Below are positions 1 to 5,086 of a stretch of 8,467 nucleotides of DNA, piece by piece. The stretch spans positions 1-8,467 of the forward strand of contig CAJTXC010000059.1 in assembly GCA_910580135.1 (NCBI GenBank), in the 5' to 3' direction. The stretch comes from an uncultured Bacilli bacterium (GTDB taxonomy: Bacteria; Bacillota_I; Bacilli_A; RF39; UBA660). Under the pieces are notes generated by a model. The model was given only the letters and a program-made list of their open reading frames with translations. It ran no database searches and was not told where the DNA came from. How positions within the stretch are numbered: position 1 is the stretch's first letter; every line of letters begins with the position of its first letter. A program made the translations under genes and the position numbers.

Positions 1-598
1 CTGATACTTCTTTTTGAGGATTAGTTAGTTTTATTTCTTTTTTATCTGTAGATAAATAAATGTTTCTATACACTTCTTTTTGAAATTCAATAACTATGTT
101 TTTATCTACTAATTTCTTTAATGAAGATTTGCTTTTAATATTACTTTTTAAAACTTCTTTATTTTCTTTTAAAAGATCTATTATATCTAGTTGGCTTTTA
201 ATTTTTATATCATCTGTTTTTAAATTAGAATTAAGTTTTACATAAGTAACTGTTTTAGCTTTATCATTTACTTTATGATTAGCTTTTAATGCTTTTGGAA
301 GCATTGCTTGATACGCATATATTAAAGAGCATAAATATTTTTCACTCATAAACTTACCAAGCTTAATTAATTCCTCGTTTAAAACAGGTTCTTCGTCTAC
401 TACTTTAAGTACGCCCTTTACTTCATAGTCTATTGGTTTATTTGCATAACTAATTACAAAGCCTTCTACTATACGATTTGAAAAAGGAACTAATACTCTT
501 TTACCAATTATGTTATCACAATTGTTTTTAGATATATGATACGTAAACGTCATAGCATTTGATTTAACTTTTGTTTCTATTAAAACCTCAACGTACAT
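1..598 (-). CDS. priA: Primosomal protein N' (PriA helicase), N-terminal 199 codons, cut by window edge
   Basis: PriA is the 3'-to-5' superfamily 2 DNA helicase that recognises stalled or collapsed replication forks and D-loops and reloads the replicative helicase. The open frame starts at ATG 598..596 and continues without a stop to the left edge, so the helicase and zinc-binding parts are outside the window. The visible N-terminus reads VEVLIETKVKSNAMTFTYHI, then GKRVLVPFSNRIVEGFVI at about residues 32-49, which is the typical PriA 3'-end-binding domain (a beta-barrel with the G-x-R-V-x-V-P-F signature). A charged winged-helix-like region follows at about 105-180, and the last visible residues (LTNPQKEVS) match the segment just before the helicase core. 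The start is supported by AAGGAGA seven nt upstream. The gene lies 80 nt downstream of a terminated unit, so it probably has its own promoter. Identification rests on the motif pattern of the N-terminal domain only. Confidence 0.87.
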   Translation of the reverse strand, partial: MYVEVLIETKVKSNAMTFTYHISKNNCDNIIGKRVLVPFSNRIVEGFVISYANKPIDYEVKGVLKVVDEEPVLNEELIKLGKFMSEKYLCSLIYAYQAMLPKALKANHKVNDKAKTVTYVKLNSNLKTDDIKIKSQLDIIDLLKENKEVLKSNIKSKSSLKKLVDKNIVIEFQKEVYRNIYLSTDKKEIKLTNPQKEVS

Positions 599-605
599 AT
601 CACCA

Positions 606-612
606 TCTCCTT
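606..612 (-). promoter_or_regulatory. Ribosome binding site of priA
   Basis: AAGGAGA on the minus strand lies 7 nt before the ATG at 598. It is a strong Shine-Dalgarno match and decides the start of the edge-truncated priA frame. Confidence 0.8.
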
Positions 613-618
613 AATTTC

Positions 619-647
619 ATTATAAAACAAAAGAAGACTTTTATAAA
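619..647 (-). promoter_or_regulatory. Possible priA promoter (weak support)
   Basis: A perfect TATAAT lies at 624..619, with TTTATA (4 of 6 matches to TTGACA) 17 nt upstream at 647..642. The -35 part lies inside the hairpin of the preceding terminator. Transcription would start close to 612, leaving almost no leader before the Shine-Dalgarno site. In DNA this AT-rich a TATAAT occurs easily by chance, so this is only a candidate. The alternative is that priA is read by leakage through the terminator. Confidence 0.3.
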
Positions 648-655
648 GCCTTCTT
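621..655 (-). terminator. Rho-independent terminator of the surface-protein gene
   Basis: On the minus strand an 11-bp stem (AAGAAGGCTTT against AAAGTCTTCTT, with one G-U pair) encloses a 3-nt loop at 655..631, followed by the T-rich tail TTGTTTTATA at 630..621. It begins 24 nt after the stop codon of the large cysteine-rich gene and separates that gene from priA. The opposite strand also reads as a hairpin followed by T-rich sequence, so it may work in both directions. Confidence 0.85.
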
Positions 656-678
656 ACCCTTTTTATTCATTTTTATAA

Positions 679-2568
679 TTAGTTAATAGCTCTTTTGTTA
701 CCAGTATAATTCCATCCGTTTAAAGATGTGCTTGTAGACCATTTATATTTTTGTTCACATGATGTTTTATAAGTCTTTTCAGCTTTTTTACTATCAGTTG
801 TATTAACTGTTTTTAAACAAATTTTACCACTTAAAGTATAACCTTTATCACAAGAATATGTTTCTTTAGCGGTTGTTGTCGTTTTAATACATTTTTTACC
901 ATTTAATGTATAACCTGGATAATCTTTACATGTATAAGTTGTTTTACTATTTGTTACTGCACAATGTAATTTATCATCCGTTTGAACAGTTCCTGTCGGA
1001 CAAGAACATACTTTAACTTTCGTTTTAACAGTACACTTTGTTCCGTTTAATTTATATTTTTTATTCGAAGTATCATCTGGACAATAATAATCATGTTTGT
1101 CAATACACTTAGTATTCGCACCAGTTCCTTGTTTTTCCATACCAGTTGGGCAAGTGTACTCTTTGGTTGTAACATTACAATATCTAGCATCACCTGAAAC
1201 AGGAGTTCCTTTTGAACATTTATAAGAAACCTTTGTTTTTGTACAAGTTTTCTTATTACTATCTAACTTATAATCAGAACCATACTTATCACAACTTAAA
1301 GATGTTGTTGTTTTAACACAACCAGACCCAGTATCTTTATATCCAGATGGACAAGTCCTAGTAGTACCATTTGCTTTTTTACAAGTCGTTCCACTTAAAG
1401 TATAACCTGGATGTGAATCGCAAGTATATGTTGGATCACCAACTGGTTTTAGCTCATATTTAAAATATTTATAATATGTAACAACTGCACCACAAGCGTT
1501 TGTTGTTGTACATACACGTTCTTGCCATGATTCTATGTAAACTAATTTTTCTTTTTCATTAACATATTGTAATCCGGCTTTAGTATCTATTACGGTTGCT
1601 ACATATTTAAATTGATGTTCTTTATAAACCTTATCAGCTGCAACTGTTAAATAGTTTTGTGTTACATTATAACTTGCTGTTTGAGTTGTAGTTTTTTCAA
1701 CAGCTCCTTTTACATCGTAAGAATATATTTCGTCTGCTTTTATCTTTTGAGTAACCGTTTTAAGGGCCGCTGAATAAGTCGTTTGTTTGTAACCAGCGTT
1801 GATTGTAGAAGTCATATATTCATTTCTACAAGTTGCATCCTCTAGTTTTGTTGAATTAGTAATAACTGCCTTTGCATTTTCTGTCTTAGTAGAAGTTACG
1901 TTTGTTATCGTCTTTTTAGCAGCAACGCTTTCAACCCTAGATCCATTTTTTATACAAGTATCACCCGCTAAATAATAACCTGATGGGCAAACGTATTTAT
2001 CAAACTTTTCAGTACATACGTTTTTAACGAATTGATATTCATAAATTTTTGCATTTGGCTTAGTAGTTGGTTTTAAAGTTGTAACTATTGGTTTAGTAGA
2101 TTTTTTAGAAGTCTTATAACCAGACTTAGAAGTAGTCTCTAACATTTTACATGTATCACTACATATGTCATAGCATCCATAATGTTCTATTATATAAGCT
2201 TTTTTATCAGTACATGATAAATTTACTTTTATAATGTATTCATTTTCAAGTTTAGTAATTTCAACGTATGAATCTTCTTCGCTACAATATTTACCATTAG
2301 AATCCATTAAAGGTAATATCATATTAGCATTAATCATCTCTTTTAAAGTCATTTTTTTAGATTCATTAATGTTTTTAGGTAATCTTTCTACAGTATAATA
2401 TGATTTTGCAACATTTTTCATTCTATCAATGTTATCTGCAAAAATTTGATTATTAAGTGGTTTCAAATCAGGCATTGGAAATAACCACATAAGTAAGAAT
2501 ATAAAAATAATAATTAATATTAATCTTATTAATAAATCCTTTATAGTTAAGCCTCTATTTTCTTCCAT
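679..2568 (-). CDS. Membrane-anchored, cysteine-rich repeat surface protein with prepilin-like N-terminus; family not recognised
   Basis: I do not recognise this 629-residue protein. Residues 1-11 carry R5-G6 then L7-T-I-K-D11, followed by a hydrophobic helix at about 12-31 that contains R15. This resembles a class III prepilin leader, with Asp instead of the usual Glu at mature position 5. A small globular part at about 38-142 has five cysteines (95, 119, 132, 136, 140). A K/T/P-rich linker follows (about 143-172), then one C-to-C module (194-205), then a Thr/Val/Ala/Lys-rich stretch of unknown fold (about 208-345). Nine more C-to-C modules fill 383-584, and the tail has Cys604 and a WS-x4-L-x-GW-x2-TG motif at about 610-623. 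There are 31 cysteines in all, none in the helix. The expected location is the outer membrane face, N-terminus inside; disulfides and an adhesin or pilus-like role are inference. ATG 2568 is preferred over TTG 2571 because it sits 7 nt from the GGGGG ribosome site. The gene has its own promoter and terminator. Confidence 0.8.
   Translation of the reverse strand: MEENRGLTIKDLLIRLILIIIFIFLLMWLFPMPDLKPLNNQIFADNIDRMKNVAKSYYTVERLPKNINESKKMTLKEMINANMILPLMDSNGKYCSEEDSYVEITKLENEYIIKVNLSCTDKKAYIIEHYGCYDICSDTCKMLETTSKSGYKTSKKSTKPIVTTLKPTTKPNAKIYEYQFVKNVCTEKFDKYVCPSGYYLAGDTCIKNGSRVESVAAKKTITNVTSTKTENAKAVITNSTKLEDATCRNEYMTSTINAGYKQTTYSAALKTVTQKIKADEIYSYDVKGAVEKTTTQTASYNVTQNYLTVAADKVYKEHQFKYVATVIDTKAGLQYVNEKEKLVYIESWQERVCTTTNACGAVVTYYKYFKYELKPVGDPTYTCDSHPGYTLSGTTCKKANGTTRTCPSGYKDTGSGCVKTTTSLSCDKYGSDYKLDSNKKTCTKTKVSYKCSKGTPVSGDARYCNVTTKEYTCPTGMEKQGTGANTKCIDKHDYYCPDDTSNKKYKLNGTKCTVKTKVKVCSCPTGTVQTDDKLHCAVTNSKTTYTCKDYPGYTLNGKKCIKTTTTAKETYSCDKGYTLSGKICLKTVNTTDSKKAEKTYKTSCEQKYKWSTSTSLNGWNYTGNKRAIN
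827..1412. repeat. Near-identical DNA repeats inside the cysteine-module region
   Basis: The 18-mer CCACTTAAAGTATAACCT occurs exactly at 827-844 and 1391-1408 (plus-strand reading). A third copy at 899-920 differs from the 22 bases at 1391-1412 at two positions. Each copy encodes the Y-T-L-x-G part of one cysteine module (G-Y-T-L-S-G or G-Y-T-L-N-G). Identity at the DNA level, rather than only in the protein, suggests duplication or recombination between modules. Confidence 0.7.
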
Positions 2569-2575
2569 CAAAATT

Positions 2576-2581
2576 CCCCCT
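2576..2581 (-). promoter_or_regulatory. Ribosome binding site of the surface-protein gene
   Basis: AGGGGG on the minus strand, within AAAAGGGGGAA, ends 7 nt before ATG 2568 and only 4 nt before the alternative TTG at 2571. The spacing favours the ATG. Confidence 0.65.
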
Positions 2582-2599
2582 TTTGTTAGAATGCCCTAT

Positions 2600-2628
2600 A
2601 TACTATCACAAAAACATTATAATGTCAA
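2600..2628 (-). promoter_or_regulatory. Sigma-A type promoter of the surface-protein gene
   Basis: The -35 box TTGACA (2628..2623) is a perfect match. A 17-bp spacer separates it from the -10 box TAGTAT (2605..2600), which is preceded by TGA and so forms an extended -10 element. Predicted transcription start is near 2593, giving a leader of about 25 nt that just contains the ribosome site. It lies downstream of the terminator of the preceding operon, so the surface-protein gene is an independent unit. Confidence 0.75.
2614..2625. promoter_or_regulatory. 12-bp perfect palindrome inside the promoter, candidate operator
   Basis: ACATTATAATGT is a perfect 12-bp palindrome. It covers the last three bases of the -35 box and the adjoining part of the spacer. 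A dimeric repressor bound there would block RNA polymerase. No regulator gene is visible in the window, and AT-rich palindromes of this length can arise by chance. Confidence 0.35.
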
Positions 2629-2684
2629 CCATATATACGTAAATTAATTAATTGTTTCTACAACAATATAATACTTAAAAAAAT

Positions 2685-2741
2685 AAAAAAAAGAACTGTT
2701 TACTTTTATAATATCACTCTATTTAATCAGTTCTTTTTTTT
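2685..2741 (-). terminator. Rho-independent terminator of the addA-glyA-folD-smr operon
   Basis: A perfect 14-bp inverted repeat pairs AAAAAAAAGAACTG (2741..2728, minus strand) with CAGTTCTTTTTTTT (2698..2685) around a 29-nt loop. The core GAACTG/CAGTTC stem is followed by eight T. The left arm lies inside the last codons of the Smr gene, and that gene's TAA stop (2725..2723) falls in the loop. The symmetry of the A and T runs allows function in both directions, though no plus-strand gene is nearby. Confidence 0.8.
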
Positions 2742-3001
2742 AGATATACAAGTGTACATCCTGCATTATAATGATTTAAATGAAATTCCTTAACTAATTT
2801 ACTCTTTCTTAAAATATTATATGTTTCGTCTTTTAAAGCTCCAGTTCCTATTCCATGAACAATAACTATTCTTTCATTTTTCAAAAAATAGTTGTCATTT
2901 ATAAATTCATTAACTAAAACTCTCGCTGAATCTCTTATTTCCCCATGTAAATCAAGCGTTGGTAATGAATTTATAAAAATATCATCTAAAGAAGTTTTCA
3001 T
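2723..3001 (-). CDS. Small stand-alone Smr-domain protein (Smr/MutS2 C-terminal family)
   Basis: The 92-residue protein is essentially one Smr domain. LDLHG lies at residues 16-20, VHGIGTGAL at 48-56 and NAGCTLVYL at 79-87. These are the three conserved blocks of the domain found at the C-terminus of MutS2 and in stand-alone Smr proteins. The family binds or nicks nucleic acid; in MutS2 the domain is linked to recombination control and to ribosome-collision rescue. Which of these applies here cannot be told from sequence. The ATG shares its A with the folD stop (TAATG), and only a weak AGAAAG precedes it, so it is probably translated by reinitiation after folD. It is the last gene of the operon, directly before a terminator that overlaps its 3' end. 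No MutS ATPase part is present, so it is not a broken MutS2 in this window. Confidence 0.85.
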   Translation of the reverse strand: MKTSLDDIFINSLPTLDLHGEIRDSARVLVNEFINDNYFLKNERIVIVHGIGTGALKDETYNILRKSKLVKEFHLNHYNAGCTLVYLKKRTD

Positions 3002-3840
3002 TACTTTCTATTTTGAACTCTATATGCTTTAACAACGTTTTTAAGTAAACAAGCAACCGTCATAGGTCCTACCCCACCTGGAACAGGAGTAATTAGTGAA
3101 GCTTTTTTACTTACTTCATCAAAGGAAACATCGCCACATAAAGAATCATTTTCTCTATTTATTCCAACATCGATTACAACTACACCTTCTTTTACCATGT
3201 CTTTTGTTATTAAATTAGGATGCCCTGCAGCTACAATTAAAACGTCAGCTTTCTTTGTATAGTCCTTTATGTTTTTACTTTTAGAATGACAAATACTTAC
3301 GGTTGCATCTTCTTGCAATAATAACTGAATTAATGGTTTACCAACTAAATTACTTCTTCCAACAACGCATACATTCTTACCTGATAAGGAAACGTTATAC
3401 ATTTTTAGAAGCTCCATAACACCAGTTGGTGTACAAGAAACTAAACATTCATTTTCTAAAACTAAGTTTCCTACATTTTGATAAGTAAGACCATCAACGT
3501 CTTTTAAAGGACTAATTTCATTTATAATTGTAGGAGTATCAAAGTTGCTTGGCAAAGGTAGTTGAACCAAAATACCATTAACACTAATATCTTCATTCAA
3601 ACGCTTTATTTCACTTATTACAACGTTCTCGGATATAGTATCTGGAAGTTTTATATGATTAAAACTAATACCTACTTCTTCACAAGCCTTTTGTTTATTT
3701 CTTACGTAAATACTACTTGCCTTGTTATCTCCTACTTGAATAACCGCAAGACTTGGAGTTAAATTATTTTTACCAATTTCTTTTTTTATATTTTTTTTCA
3801 AAGTAAGACTTGCTCCTACTCCATCTATTATATTATTCAT
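3001..3840 (-). CDS. folD: Bifunctional methylenetetrahydrofolate dehydrogenase/methenyltetrahydrofolate cyclohydrolase FolD
   Basis: FolD oxidises 5,10-methylene-THF with NADP+ and hydrolyses the product to 10-formyl-THF, which feeds purine and formyl-methionine synthesis in the cytoplasm. From ATG 3840 the protein has 279 residues, normal for the family. Visible signatures are VGDNKASSIYVRNKQKAC (about 36-53, with catalytic Tyr45 and Lys49), GILVQLPLP (89-97), KDVDG (113-117), the nucleotide-binding VVGRSNLVGKP (159-169), VIDVGIN (222-228) and TPVPGGVGPMT (251-261). A longer frame begins at ATG 3855, but its codons 2-3 are the AGGAGG Shine-Dalgarno site of the ATG at 3840, so the shorter form is correct. 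The gene overlaps the end of glyA by 8 nt, and glyA makes the methylene-THF that FolD uses. Its stop overlaps the Smr start. All key residues appear intact. Confidence 0.96.
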   Translation of the reverse strand: MNNIIDGVGASLTLKKNIKKEIGKNNLTPSLAVIQVGDNKASSIYVRNKQKACEEVGISFNHIKLPDTISENVVISEIKRLNEDISVNGILVQLPLPSNFDTPTIINEISPLKDVDGLTYQNVGNLVLENECLVSCTPTGVMELLKMYNVSLSGKNVCVVGRSNLVGKPLIQLLLQEDATVSICHSKSKNIKDYTKKADVLIVAAGHPNLITKDMVKEGVVVIDVGINRENDSLCGDVSFDEVSKKASLITPVPGGVGPMTVACLLKNVVKAYRVQNRK

Positions 3841-5071
3841 AATGTACCTCCTCATATATAGGATGATTATCGCATAATATTTTAACCCTTAATTTTAAAT
3901 CCTCTAAAACTTTTTTATTATCATAATTAGTTAAACATGTACTTATTATTTTTCCTACTTCTTTAAAGTCTTTTTCATCAAAACCTCTTGTTGTCATTGC
4001 AGCGGTACCTAATCTTATACCACTTGTGATAAATGGTGTTGTAGAATCATAAGGAATCATGTTTTTATTACATGTTATACCAATATCATCAAGTATTTCC
4101 TCTGCTTCCTTGCCAGTTAAGTTAACTGATTTTTTAACGTCAACTAATATTAAATGATTATCCGTTCCGTTTGTAATTATTTTAAAGCCATTCATCTTTA
4201 AAACATCACATAAAACTTTTGCGTTATTTACAACTCTTTTTTGGTACTTAATAAAATCAAGTGACATAGCTTCTTCAAAGCACACTGCTTTAGCTGCAAT
4301 AACGTGCATTAATGGACCACCCTGAATTCCAGGGAAAACCGTTTTATTTACTTTTTTAATTATCTCTTCATTGTTAGTTAAAATAATACCACCGCGAGGT
4401 CCTCTTAAAGTTTTATGAGTTGTTGATGTTACAACATCAGCATATTTACATGGGTTTTGATGAAGACCTGCTGCTACAAGCCCTGCAATATGTGCCATGT
4501 CTACCATAAAATAGGCTCCACATTCACGAGCAATATCATGAAACTCCGCAAAATCGATTTTTCTAGAATAAGCCGATGCACCTGCTAAAATAAGTTTTGG
4601 TTTTTCTTTTAAAGCTAGACGCCTTACTGCTTCATAATTAATTTGACAAGTTTCTTTTTCTACTCCATAATGAATGAATTTATAATCTTTTCCAGAAAAG
4701 CTAAGATCATGACCATGTGTTAAATGACCACCTTCATCCAAACTCATTGAAAGAACCTTATCACCTTTTTTTAAAAGTGCACGATAAACAGCCATGTTAG
4801 CACTTGAACCTGAATGAGGTTGAACGTTAGCAAAACGAACACCAAAAAGTTTTGTTACGGAATCTATTGCAATGTTTTCTATTTCATCAACGAACTTACA
4901 TCCTCCGTAATATCTTTTATTAGGGTAACCTTCAGCATACTTATTAGTTAAAATACTACCTTGTGCTTTAAGTACGTTTTTACTAACAAAGTTTTCTGAA
5001 GCAATAAGTTCAATTGTATTTTGCTGTCTTTCTTTTTCTTTTTCTATCGTTTTAAATATATTGCTTACCAT
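3833..5071 (-). CDS. glyA: Serine hydroxymethyltransferase GlyA
   Basis: GlyA is a PLP-dependent cytoplasmic enzyme that converts serine plus THF into glycine plus 5,10-methylene-THF, the main source of one-carbon units. The 412-residue length is typical. ELIASENFVS at 21-30, TNKYAEGYPNKRYYGG at 42-57, and VQPHSGSSANMAVY at 83-96 are family blocks. DEGGHLTHG follows at 112-120, and VDMAHIAGL (190-198) holds the PLP-contacting Asp191. STTHKTLRGPRGG (216-228) contains the Schiff-base Lys220, and SGIRLGT (350-356) contains Arg353, expected to bind the substrate carboxylate. The ATG is preceded by AAGGAG at a 9-nt gap, directly after the addA stop, so the two genes are 14 nt apart. The next gene, folD, uses its product. 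Nothing is missing or odd in the sequence. Confidence 0.97.
   Translation of the reverse strand: MVSNIFKTIEKEKERQQNTIELIASENFVSKNVLKAQGSILTNKYAEGYPNKRYYGGCKFVDEIENIAIDSVTKLFGVRFANVQPHSGSSANMAVYRALLKKGDKVLSMSLDEGGHLTHGHDLSFSGKDYKFIHYGVEKETCQINYEAVRRLALKEKPKLILAGASAYSRKIDFAEFHDIARECGAYFMVDMAHIAGLVAAGLHQNPCKYADVVTSTTHKTLRGPRGGIILTNNEEIIKKVNKTVFPGIQGGPLMHVIAAKAVCFEEAMSLDFIKYQKRVVNNAKVLCDVLKMNGFKIITNGTDNHLILVDVKKSVNLTGKEAEEILDDIGITCNKNMIPYDSTTPFITSGIRLGTAAMTTRGFDEKDFKEVGKIISTCLTNYDNKKVLEDLKLRVKILCDNHPIYEEVHYE
3847..3852 (-). promoter_or_regulatory. Ribosome binding site of folD, embedded in the glyA coding end
   Basis: AGGAGG lies 6 nt before ATG 3840 and within the last codons of glyA (Glu-Glu-Val-His-Tyr-Glu). 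It fixes the folD start and implies translational coupling of the two genes. Confidence 0.85.
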
Positions 5072-5080
5072 TTAAACCAT

Positions 5081-5086
5081 CTCCTT
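5081..5086 (-). promoter_or_regulatory. Ribosome binding site of glyA, touching the addA stop codon
   Basis: AAGGAG begins in the last base of the addA TAA stop and ends 9 nt before the glyA ATG. It contains no room for a promoter, which supports co-transcription from addA. Confidence 0.75.

Noticed and set aside
679..1420. Cysteine repeats as a CRISPR array or mobile element
   Set aside because: The repeats are degenerate, in frame and part of one long protein; no spacers, terminal inverted repeats or transposase are present.
2569..2571. TTG as start of the surface-protein gene
   Set aside because: The following ATG at 2568 has better spacing from the GGGGG ribosome site (7 nt against 4 nt).
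3562..3762. Plus-strand open frame of 66 codons inside folD
   Set aside because: It lies wholly antisense to a gene with full family motifs and has no convincing ribosome site or recognisable protein.
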